Shown here one piece after another: positions 7,051 through 17,000 of a stretch of DNA of 64,000 nucleotides (position 1 is its first letter; each line of letters opens with the position of its first letter). The notes below the pieces were generated by a model, which had not been told where the DNA came from, made no database searches, and saw only the letters and a program-made list of their open reading frames with translations. The stretch comes from an uncultured cyanobacterium. GTDB taxonomy: Bacteria > Cyanobacteriota > Cyanobacteriia > Cyanobacteriales > Nostocaceae. The stretch spans positions 121,051 through 185,050 of the forward strand of contig CAIVAU010000259.1 in the NCBI GenBank assembly GCA_903903925.1. The letters run 5' to 3'. A program made the position numbers and the translations under genes.

Positions 7051-8913
7051 CTAAAGCATCAAACTCAACAACTGATTTCCCCAGTGTTGCCAGGTGATGG
7101 TTATTCCTAAAACACTTACTCCAAGTAGTACTGTAAATGCGTAAAATTGGGTTTTTCCAGAGGTACTGTACTTAAGACCCTCCCCACCTCCAATGGAAGC
7201 TAAACCGATCATGTTAACAATGCCATCAATGACTAAGCGATCAACAATGTCGGCAAGTTTTGAAATGAGGTCAACGCTCAAAACTATGCTGATTCGGTAC
7301 AGTTTTGGAGTGTAAAAGTCATAAGCTAGCAAGTTTTGCAAGGCTTTTACAGGGAGGCGAACAGGTTTGGAAATGATATCACCCAAGTAAATTATCCCAC
7401 TAATGGTGCAACCGAAGATACTCGACAATATCAGTAGTAGTGCGACCTCTTGATTGAGGTTTGCCCAACTGGGGAGGAGTGATAAGCTTTGTAACACTAA
7501 GGGTAGATGAAGAGTAAAGCTGAGCAAAATAATCATGGGCAGAACCATTTGCCAACTCACTTCGGGCGATCGCTCACTCATTTGCTTGGCTTTGCCACCA
7601 AAAATTGAACTAAACTCTCTGGTCAAGCTAAAAGCTGTCAAAGCGTTGACTGTGATGACCACTCCCACCAGCCAAGGTTGGTTTGTCCATAACCCTGAAG
7701 CCAATTCCAGTAATGCCCAAAAGCTACCCAAGGGGGGAAAAGCAATTAATCCTAGAGCTGCGACTATATATGCTAGTCCCGATATCGGGCGGCGCGACCA
7801 AAGTCCGCCAAGCTGGGTTACGTCTTGGGTGATGCTATTCCATACAATTGTACCGGTACTCATCACCAATAGTGCTGATGCTAGGGCATGGGTGAGTACC
7901 AATAACAATGCTGCTTCGGAATGCTGTGTTCCTACAGCAATGAACACCAAACCCATGTAGGCACTCACGGAATAAGATAAGCAGCGTTTGATGTCAATTT
8001 GAGCGATCGCAATCAAGGAAGCACCTACTGCTGTCACTGCACCAATAGCCACCATGGTGAGAGAAACGATAGGCGATAGGGAAAGAACAGGTTGCAGCTT
8101 AATCAGTACCCAAGCACCGGTTGCTACGACGACAGAGTTCCGCAAGATGGTGCTAGGAATTGGGCCCTCCATCGCTTCATCCAGCCATAGATGCAGTGGG
8201 AACTGGGCACACTTACCCATTGGACCAGCGATGAGTAAAAGACCTACCAGTGCAGCTATTTTCGAGTCTAAGTGAGCTGTTTGCGCCCACTGGGCAAGTT
8301 CGGAATAATTCCAGGTTCCTGCTAGGGGAAACAGGACAAGCACGCCCATCAACAGCACTAAATCTCCCACCCGCTTAGTTAAAAACGCATCTCTAGCACC
8401 CGTGACAACTAAAGGCTGAGAAAACCATAAACCCACCAGCAGGTAAGTCCCTAAGGTGAGGATTTCCAAAATCAAGTAACTAAAGAATAAAGAATTGCAC
8501 AGAACCAAACTACACATCCCTGCCTCAAATAGTCCTAGCAGAGAATAGAAGCGTGCCCAACCCCAGTCCATTTCCATGTATCCTAAGGCGTAAATCTGTG
8601 CTAAGAGATTCAGCCCGGTGACTAAGACTATGGCTGCGACACTCACCTGTGAAATTTCTAGATCCAAGGAGAGGTCTAAACCGGCAGTACTGAGCCAGCT
8701 AAAGGATATTTGTTGCGGCGGCATTTTCCAAGTGGCTTGCAGGGCGATTAAGCTATGAGTGAAAGCCAAGCAAGTCATGACCAAGTTTATGTATCCTGCT
8801 GGTCTTGGGCCAGTACGACGAATGACTGTCGGGGACCAAGGCAGGGCAAAAAGCGCACCAATTAAGGCATAGCAAGGTATTAACCAGATGCTCTGAAGGA
8901 GGAGCTGGTTCAT
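7051..8913 (-). CDS. ndhF3: NdhF3, distal antiporter-like subunit of NDH-1MS
   Basis: A 620-residue polytopic membrane protein of the NuoL/NdhF family. Key motifs are the conserved glutamate in FFSYLILEILTLGTYLLVGLWFS, the lysines in KRVGDLVLLMG and GPMGKCAQFPLHLWLDEAMEGPIPSTILRNSVVVATGAWVLIKL, and QIDIKRCLSYSVSAYMGLVF. It is first in the operon and should be made when inorganic carbon is low. The start at ATG 8913 gives the expected first helix. The 150-bp gap to ccmR is the shared divergent promoter. Confidence 0.92.
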   Translation of the reverse strand: MNQLLLQSIWLIPCYALIGALFALPWSPTVIRRTGPRPAGYINLVMTCLAFTHSLIALQATWKMPPQQISFSWLSTAGLDLSLDLEISQVSVAAIVLVTGLNLLAQIYALGYMEMDWGWARFYSLLGLFEAGMCSLVLCNSLFFSYLILEILTLGTYLLVGLWFSQPLVVTGARDAFLTKRVGDLVLLMGVLVLFPLAGTWNYSELAQWAQTAHLDSKIAALVGLLLIAGPMGKCAQFPLHLWLDEAMEGPIPSTILRNSVVVATGAWVLIKLQPVLSLSPIVSLTMVAIGAVTAVGASLIAIAQIDIKRCLSYSVSAYMGLVFIAVGTQHSEAALLLVLTHALASALLVMSTGTIVWNSITQDVTQLGGLWSRRPISGLAYIVAALGLIAFPPLGSFWALLELASGLWTNQPWLVGVVITVNALTAFSLTREFSSIFGGKAKQMSERSPEVSWQMVLPMIILLSFTLHLPLVLQSLSLLPSWANLNQEVALLLILSSIFGCTISGIIYLGDIISKPVRLPVKALQNLLAYDFYTPKLYRISIVLSVDLISKLADIVDRLVIDGIVNMIGLASIGGGEGLKYSTSGKTQFYAFTVLLGVSVLGITITWQHWGNQLLSLML

Positions 8914-9022
8914 TCGGATAACCTCAAAGATTTCAGAGGGAGCAGGGAGCCTTTTTTTGTTATTGATACTGATGGTACTACTAAATACCTATAGTGAAAA
9001 GCAATTAATTTGTATCCTTATG

Positions 9023-9037
9023 ATAGAAATATTCTAT
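9023..9037. promoter_or_regulatory. LysR-type operator between ndhF3 and ccmR
   Basis: The dyad ATAGAA-ATA-TTCTAT contains the T-N11-A pattern (9024-9036) typical of LysR-family binding sites. It lies 28 bp before the ccmR start and 110 bp before ndhF3, where an autoregulating repressor of the CO2-uptake operon would bind. NdhR/CcmR is known to repress this operon and to respond to 2-oxoglutarate and 2-phosphoglycolate. Binding here is inferred. Confidence 0.6.
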
Positions 9038-9064
9038 AATTTTACTTTCTAGGATAATGGTATA

Positions 9065-10000
9065 GTGAAGCGCGTAACTCTTCATCAATTGGAAGTCTTC
9101 GAGGCGATCGCTCGCTCTGGTAGCTTTACCCGTGCAGCAGAGGATCTATTTTTGACTCAACCTACCGTCTCCCAGCAGATGAAGCAGTTGACAAAAGCTG
9201 TTGGTATGCCGTTGTTTGAGCTAGTAGGTAAGCGTCTCTACTTAACAGATGCGGGGAAGGAAGTTTTGACGGTGTGCCGGGATATTTCCGAGAGATTGTC
9301 CCAAATGGAAATGACTTTGGCAGATTTTAAAGGTCTAAAGCAGGGAAATCTGCGGCTAGCAGTGACGACAACTGCCAAATATTTTGTACCGCGTTTGTTA
9401 GGTCCGTTTCGTCAATGTTATCCTGGGATCAAAATCTTCCTCAAAGTAACGAACCGCGAGCGCTTAGTAGAACGCCTAACAGAAAATCTTGACGACCTCT
9501 ATATACTTGGACAACCGCCAGAAAATCTTGATATCAACCTTTGTCCATTTCTGGAAAATCCCTTAGTGGCGATCGCACCACACAACCATCCACTAGTTCA
9601 ACAGAAGAATATTTCCCTACAGCGCTTTGCCGAAGAGCCTTTTATTATGCGTGAATCTGGTTCTGGGACTCGCATGGCAGTGGAAAATCTCTTCGCCCAA
9701 AAAAAGGTTTCTCTCAATGTTGAAATGGAAATTGGTAGTAATGAGGCAATCAAACAGGCAATTGTCGGGGGTTTAGGAGTGTCGGTCTTGTCACGCTATG
9801 TTTTGGCACTTGAAGGGATCAAAGGTCCACTCACGATTCTCGATGTGGAAGGCTTTCCACTCCAACTTCATTGGTATATCCTCTATCCAGCTAGCAAACA
9901 ACTGTCTATTGTCGCTCGCACCTTTTTGGAATATTTGCTGGACGAAGGTAAGCGCATTGTCGATCAAATAGATTTAGAATTTAGAAATTCTGACAGTTGA
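9065..10000 (+). CDS. ccmR: LysR-type regulator of CO2 uptake (CcmR/NdhR)
   Basis: A LysR-family protein of 311 residues: N-terminal winged HTH (TLHQLEVFEAIARSGSFTRAAEDLFLTQPTVSQQMKQL, residues about 4-42) followed by a LysR substrate-binding domain with LRLAVTTTAKYFVPRLLGPF and MRESGSGTRMAVE. It is divergent from the NDH-1MS operon, the usual place of ndhR/ccmR. The start is GTG 9065, giving KRVTLHQLEV. The paralogue CmpR is close in sequence, so the name rests on context. Confidence 0.85.
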   Translation: MKRVTLHQLEVFEAIARSGSFTRAAEDLFLTQPTVSQQMKQLTKAVGMPLFELVGKRLYLTDAGKEVLTVCRDISERLSQMEMTLADFKGLKQGNLRLAVTTTAKYFVPRLLGPFRQCYPGIKIFLKVTNRERLVERLTENLDDLYILGQPPENLDINLCPFLENPLVAIAPHNHPLVQQKNISLQRFAEEPFIMRESGSGTRMAVENLFAQKKVSLNVEMEIGSNEAIKQAIVGGLGVSVLSRYVLALEGIKGPLTILDVEGFPLQLHWYILYPASKQLSIVARTFLEYLLDEGKRIVDQIDLEFRNSDS

Positions 10001-10097
10001 GAAATTTTAGGCGTAGATGATATCAAATTTACAGTATCAAAGCAGAAAGCCCACAAGGTTGAGAGTTGAGCGGGGCGAAACTTTCAACCGTCCTTCA

Positions 10098-10246
10098 GAG
10101 GGTGTTTGAAAAGTTGTTGGCTGTACCTTCGCACTTATTTATCCCCCTTACCCCATTAAAAAGGGGGGAGGTAGAATCAAAGTCCCTCTTTTTAATGGGG
10201 ATTTAAAGGTATTTTATACATCATTAGGGACTTTTCAAACATCCTC
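10098..10246. mobile_element. MITE-like 149-bp element with terminal inverted repeats
   Basis: The left end GAGGGTGTTTGAAAAGT and the right end (complement GAGGATGTTTGAAAAGT) match at 16 of 17 positions, and both ends are flanked by TCA (10095-10097 and 10247-10249), a possible 3-bp target duplication. The interior holds a second hairpin, with a run ccccattaaaaagggg and its near complement about 40 bp on. No coding frame. This is the build of a non-autonomous element; the 3-bp duplication would fit an IS5-like parent, which is inference. A tract of GTAATTC heptamers follows at 10290-10317. Confidence 0.7.
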
Positions 10247-10395
10247 TCAGGTGTGGGATGAATGCGATGCGGCTTCAGCCGCAGTCAAAATAATTCGTAA
10301 TTCGTAATTCGTAATTGTTATTCATTCTTTTCCTTCCTTTTTTTATTGCTATATTTAGTATTAGTATTCTATATCGTATAAAAGATATATGAATC

Positions 10396-10626
10396 ATGAC
10401 TTCTGTTAGTGTTAAATCGTCTAATCCCGAACCAGATAGCATCGAACATTTGAATCCGGTGGCAGCAAGAATGATGTTAGCGGCATTTCCAACTCACATT
10501 CGAGAAGCATTTGAGCGACGCGCCCAAGAAATTGATTATCCAGTCGAAGCAGTTTTAGAAATGGCGATCGCAGGTTTTCTAGATCGGGAGGCTTTGAGTT
10601 TTGTCGATTGCCAACCGCGCTATTAG
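10396..10626 (+). CDS. Small conserved-looking hypothetical protein
   Basis: A 76-residue acidic protein. After a disordered first 20 residues it reads LNPVAARMMLAAFPTHIREAFERRAQEIDYPVEAVLEMAIAGFLDREALSF, which looks like a compact helical bundle and a little like small DNA-binding or dimerising cyanobacterial proteins. I cannot name the family. ATG 10396 follows a run of AT-rich sequence (tatcgtataaaagatatatgaatc). Codon use, including a GCGATCGC site inside the gene, suits a native gene. Confidence 0.6.
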   Translation: MTSVSVKSSNPEPDSIEHLNPVAARMMLAAFPTHIREAFERRAQEIDYPVEAVLEMAIAGFLDREALSFVDCQPRY

Positions 10627-10677
10627 ATCGGAAAGTCTCGCGTATAGGGAAATAAATAGTCGAGTATCAACTTAAGG

Positions 10678-10904
10678 CCAATACCCGTGAATGAAATTAA
10701 TCGGAGCCAGAGACCCTGATTATACAGCAGATAAAAGTTTTAGGTTTAAACGGCAATTATTAACCCACATAAGTCGCAGATGAGAATACCATACACGGTG
10801 ATCTGCTTGCAGCAGCGCTTCATTCGCTATCGCCTAACATTCGGTTAAAAACCCTAGAATCGTACCATTGAGAGGGTTCCGGAGAATTCATTCACGGGTA
10901 TTGG
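10678..10904. mobile_element. 227-bp inverted-repeat element, possible MITE
   Basis: The end CCAATACCCGTGAATGAA (10678-10695) and its exact complement (10887-10904) enclose about 190 bp with no coding frame. Partial complementarity continues inward (ATTAATCGGAGCC against ATTCTCCGGAACC). No certain target duplication is visible. The remaining gap to the PKS stop holds a GACTTCC heptamer tract (10941-10976). Confidence 0.55.
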
Positions 10905-10940
10905 ATTTAAACCCCAAAACGTCGGAAATAAAAAGTCTTT

Positions 10941-10976
10941 ACTTCCGACTTCCGACTTCCGACTTCCGACTTCCTA
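10941..10976. repeat. GACTTCC heptamer tract
   Basis: About four copies of the 7-bp unit GACTTCC in tandem, in the gap after the end of the PKS/NRPS operon. It belongs to the class of short tandem repeats seen across this window. Confidence 0.85.
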
Positions 10977-11040
10977 AATGTCTCGTTCTTCAGCCTTGTT
11001 GTCCTCTGACGAAGCTGATAATTGGGGCGTTTTTGGGAGT

Positions 11041-14000
11041 TTAATCCTCTTTTAGAAGAGCTTTGAGTTCATCTTCCGAAAGTTGTTCCACAAGCTCCAA
11101 TTTCTGGGCAATTTTTTCCCAATCATCACTAGAAGCTATCAAATCAGCTTCGTTTTGCTTAAACTCTGAGAGTGTCTGAGCCAGTTGAGCTACTGTGGGA
11201 ACTTCAAACAAGCGGCGTAAGGGTACCTCTACGTTAAAAGTTTGCAGCAAACGAGAAATGACTTGAGTAGCCAGCAGAGAATGTCCTCCGATTTCAAAGA
11301 AGTTATCGTGAATACTTACTTGTTGCAGTTCCAACACAGAGGTAAAAATGTGGGCGATCGCTTCTTCTGTCGGCGTTCGGGGTGCTACAAAGTTAGCTTC
11401 TCGACTTAATTCCCCATCTGGTGCTCTTAGTGCCAAGCGTTCTATCTTGCCACTAGGAGTTAGAGGCATAGCTGCCATCATCACAAATGCAGAAGGTATC
11501 ATGTACTCTGGCAGTTTCTGTTTCAGAAAATCGCGCAACTGGCTGCTACTGAGAGACTCTTGATTAGGAATTAGATAAGCAACTAAACGCTTGTTTCCTG
11601 GTTGATCTTCCCTAGCAACGACGACGGCTTGTTGCACTTGCGAATGAGTATTGAGGACAGTTTCAATTTCTCCGGGTTCGATGCGAAAACCACGGATTTT
11701 TACTTGAGCATCGCTACGACCTAAAAACTCAATGTTACCATCAGGAAGATAACGGGCTAAATCCCCGGTTTGATAGAGAATATCTGGGGATTGCTGGCTC
11801 AAAGGATTAGGAATGAATTTTTCTTGGGTCAAATCGGGACGGTTAATATAGCCGCGAGCCACCCCTGTACCGCCGATATAAAGTTCGCCCGCAACGCCAA
11901 GGGGAACTGGTTGCAACTCGTCATCCAAAATATAGGTTTGAGTATTGGCGATCGCTCGCCCAATCGGCGGAATGCTTGGCCAGTCACTTGCGGAACCCTT
12001 GAGAGTATAAGTAATAACTACATGAGTTTCCGCCGGACCGTAATGATTTTGCAATACACAATCTGGAAGTTTGTTGAAAAAGCTGACAAGGCTGGGAGTA
12101 ATTTGTAACTGTTCACCTGCAGTAATAATTTCACGCAGATTTTGCGGCTCATGTGGAGAACTCTCAGCGACTTGAGCTAACTGCTGCAATGCAACAACGG
12201 GTAAAAACAACCTTTCGATTTCTTGTTCTATAAGGAACCGCAACAAAGCACGGGCATCTTGTCGCATCTCCTCCGAAACTAAGACTAGAGTACCTCCTGA
12301 AAACCAGGTCGAGAAAATTTCTTGAAATGAGACATCAAAACTAATGGGGGCAAATTGCAGTGTTTTCGCTTTTTTGTTGGTAATGGCATTTTCAATTTGC
12401 CATGAGATCAAGTTGACTAGGGAATTATGCCTCATGGCAATTCCCTTGGGCTTTCCAGTAGAACCGGAAGTATAAATCACATAGGCAAGGTTAGTTGCAC
12501 TTACTCCACTGATGGAATTTTCTGAGCTTTGAGTACTAATGACCTCCCAATCGGTGTCCAAACAGACTACCTGCGCCTGATGGGAGGGCAATAATTCTAG
12601 CAACTGTTGTTGTGTCAACAGCACCGACACAGAAGCATCCTCCAACATATAGCTCAAACGCTCTTGGGGATAATTGGGATCTAGTGGTACATAAGCTCCA
12701 CCTGCTTTGAGAATTGCTAACAACCCCGCAACCATTTCCACAGAACGCTCAACACAGATTCCTACAAGTACTTCTGGAACTACACCCAGAGATTTGAGGT
12801 GATAGGCTATCTTGTTGGCATGACAATTTAACTGGTGATAGGTTAACTGCTGCTGTCCAAATGCTACGGCTATGGCATCGGGTGTTTTCTGCACTTGCTC
12901 CTCGAATAATTGAGGAATTGTTTTATCAATTGGATAATTAGTAACTGTATTATTCAACTCTACTAATAACTGATATTTTTGAGAATCAGTCAGGAGAGGC
13001 AGTTGACCGATAGATTGTTCAGAATTGGCGACAATTGCTTCTAACAACACCCGGAAATGTTCTAACCAACGTTGAATTGTAGCCGCCTCAAATAAATCTG
13101 TATTGTAATCAAAATCTACGACCAATTCTTCATTCATTTCAATTACATTTAAAGTTAGATCGTAATGAGAAGAATTGATATTTTGAGAGAACAATCTGGT
13201 TTCTAATTCAAACATCTTGGCGACAGTTGCTGGTCGATCCATATTAAATATTGCTGTGAGCATGGGAGGCTGACTAAGATCCCGAGTTAAATTCAACTTA
13301 TTGAGCAATTTTGCAAACGGATAATCCTGGTGTTCGTAAGCTTCAAATAAAATATTTTTGGTTATTCTCAAATATTCTGAAAAGGTTACATGGCTAGCAA
13401 GACTGCAACTAATTGGCAATAAATGAGAACAGTAGCCAACTAGCTTGTCACTGCCTTCACAAGAGGGTCGTCCTGCGGTGGGAATACCAACTAAAATATC
13501 CTCCTGACCCGTGAGTCGTCCTAGTAAAGCCATGTATGCCGCTAGGAGCATCATGAAAGGAGTACATTGTTTTTTTGTACTGATTTTTTTAATTTGACTA
13601 TAAAGATTAGTATCAATTTTTATCGTTTGCCGATTTCCTTTATAGGTTTTTATTCGTGGGCGAGGCCGGTCAGTTGGGAGATTTAGAACAGGAATTGAAG
13701 TAGCAAATTTTTCCAACCAGTAAGACTCATGAGCGCTCGTTTCCTGAGTGTGACTTTGCTGATTCTGCCATGCTATGTATTCCCGGAACTGCATAGGAGA
13801 GTTGAACTGGCAAATCTTCCCTTGACACAAGGCTGAATATAAACTGCTTAATTCTTGTAGAATCACCATCATTGACCAGCCATCAACAACAATGTGATGC
13901 GCCTTGAGAACCAGCAAATGGCATTGTGCTTCTAATTTAAGAATGTAAACTCGAAACAGAGGTTCTTGAGTAAGATTGAAAGGCTCTTGGCTAATTTTTT

Positions 14001-17000
14001 CAAACCATTCGGATACTTTAGACTCGCATTGTCCGCTTTCCAAATGGGAAAAGTCAATTAAAGGAACCTCTATTTCGTGTGAAGCCCAGATTTGCTGACA
14101 ATCTCCTTGAGAACTAATGGTTGTTCGTAGTGCTTCATGGCGAGCAACAACTTTTTGGATTGCTTGCTTCATGAGCGAACTGCGAAACTGTCCCCGCAAC
14201 TGCAAGCTGATAGAAATGTTATAGGCTAATGAGCCACTCTCTTCCAGTTCTGCCAAAACCCATAGTTGCTTTTGAGCTTCTGTTAAAGGAACGGTAATTA
14301 CCTGTTCTTCGGTTGTTAGTGTGGCGCTTGCTGTTTTCTGAATTTTGGGGGGAGAAAGTAATTGAGTTTTGCCATTCTGCGATCGCCCATGAGAAAATTC
14401 GAGAAAAAATCCCCCTTCACGCATTTCTGAGATACTTTCCTTAACCGCCTGAATTACATAGTCAATATCTTGTTCGGTATGAGCGGTAGAAAGAAAACAG
14501 GTACGTCTTTCCCAAACATAGACTCCTCTGACGGTGAGATTATGGAAAAGTAAATCCATTTCTAACGGTTGAAATAGATAGCTATCATTCCCTGACCAAA
14601 CAAAACGGAAAATAGAACCAAAATTGACCAACCGAATCGGTACACCCTCTTGTTGAAAGTAATTATTTAATGTAGTGACTAACTGTGATGTGCGTTGATT
14701 TAAATCCTGTTGTAGAGATGCTCCTTGATTTTTGAGATGTTTTAAAACTGAAGAAGCAGTAGCCATCGTTAAGGGGTTTCTGGAAAAAGTCCCCCCAAAA
14801 AACATTGTGGTGAGTTGAGGATAGGATTGATCGCCATAAGTCCACTGTCCACCATCTATAACATCCATGTACATTGATTTACCTGCCACAACCCCAATTG
14901 GCAAACCACCGCCAATGCATTTGCCGTAGGTAGCAATGTCTGCTTCGATCCCGAACCAAGCTTGCGCTCCTCTGGGATGGACGCGAAAACCAGTAATCAC
15001 TTCATCAAAAATTATAGGAATACTTGCTTGTTGAGTTATTTGTCTAAGTTCTTGAAGAAAAGCTTGGGGTTGTAAATCTGGACGACGACTTTGTACAGGT
15101 TCAACTAAAACAGCCGCTAATTCATGGAGGTGATATCTAATATTCTCTAAAGATTGAGCAGTTCCATAAGTGAGAACAATCAGATCGTCAACCATATTTT
15201 GCAGCACACCTAGAGTCATGGGAGCAGCTGTAAGGCTATCGCCGTCAGGTGTTGGTGAAATGGCTAAAGTTCCATCGAATTGACCGTGATAAGCACCGTT
15301 AAAGACGACAACTTTAGCACGACCTGTTGCAGCACGAGCTATACGCAAGGCTGTCATTACTGCTTCCGTGCCTGAATTACAGAAAGCAACACGCTCCATA
15401 CCTGTCAATTCGCGGATTAATTCTGCTACTTCCCCCCCAAGTTGAGCTTGCGGACCTATATGCATCCCTTGTTCGATCTGATTTTTGAGGGCTTCAGTAA
15501 TAAATGGCGGATTATGCCCAAAAAGATGCACCCCAAACCCCATTGTTAGATCCACATATTCATTACCATCTATATCCCAAAATTTTGACCCCTGAGAACG
15601 TTCTGCCGTAATGGGATAGAGCATTTCCTTGGTTTCAAAACGGAATCCTATGGTTGGCCTTTTATCAACCATGACTGAGCGAAAGGTTTGCGATCGCTGT
15701 TTGGATTTTTGAGTCCGCTGAGTATAACGTTGAATTAGTGCTTCTAAATAGCGCTGTTGTTGTGGTTTAAGTTCTCTAGGTTTCAGGATTTCAACAGATT
15801 GGATAGCAGAGGGAGCAGCGGGTTGAAAAAGGGTCGATTTAGAAGAGGAAGGTACTGCTTGTACTATTTGCTCCTGTTTTTCTTTTAGAACAAAATCAAC
15901 AGATGATTCTGGTGTTAAATTTGCTGATTGGGATTGCTCTTTTTGGGTTGAAACAAACTGCTTTACAGATAAATCTTTGCCTTGCAAAATCTCTAACTGC
16001 CGAGACATAACTTGGGAAAAGTTATCCATTGTCTTCAGTTGTTGCAGCATAACTCTTTCCAGAGCCGTGTCAGCAACTAGGTTTGAGATTGTTGTTTCTA
16101 GTGAGTTAACATTGGGATCTAACTGGTCTAGTTGTTGCGGTTGTACTTGGGATTCTAACTTTGGTTGTTCAAAATTCAGTTCATCCCATTCGCGAGCTAA
16201 ATTTTTATCTATGTGAGTGGCTAGTATGTCAATAGTTGTTAACTCTTCAAACAACTGACGAATAGTAAGTTTAAGTCCATAGATGTTGGCAATTTTATCT
16301 ATAATACTCGTTAGGATGATTGAATCAGCACCCATTTCTAATAAAGAACTATGGATATCTATTTCATCTGGGTTAAACCCAAGTAAATTAGCAATTAAAG
16401 AACGTAGTTGGAAAATAACCTTGTCATATCTTTTTGTTGTTTGAGATATTTCTGCCAAATTTTTGATCTTCATATTAATATTCTTTTCTGCAATCTGGTC
16501 TTGTTGAAATAACTCCTTAGTCTGAGAATTAACTCTTGAAGTTGAAGTATGTTTTTGAGGGGTTTCAATCCAATAGCGTTTGTACTCAAAAGGATAAGTA
16601 GGTAGTACTACCTGACGACAAGAATCATCCTGGTTCATCCCCAACCAATTTATAGCGACTCCGCTTACATATAGCTGAGCTAAACTTTGTAGCATTTGTT
16701 GCCAATCATCCTGGTTAGGACATAGACTGGGCAACCACACTCCAACTCCTGCTGGTAGGCATTGGCGACCCATTCCTAATAAGATGGGTTTAGCGCCAAT
16801 TTCCAAAAAGATTTCGTAACCTTGCTGATGCAGGGTTTCCATGCTTTTAGCAAATTGAACGGGTTGCCGAATCTGACGTACCCAATATTGAGGAGTGATT
16901 ATCTCATGATTTGCCATTTCTCCAGAGACATTGGAAATTAATTCAATCTGAGGGGTGGAATAGGTGACATCTGTTGCTACTGCCTCAAAAGGCGCTAGCA

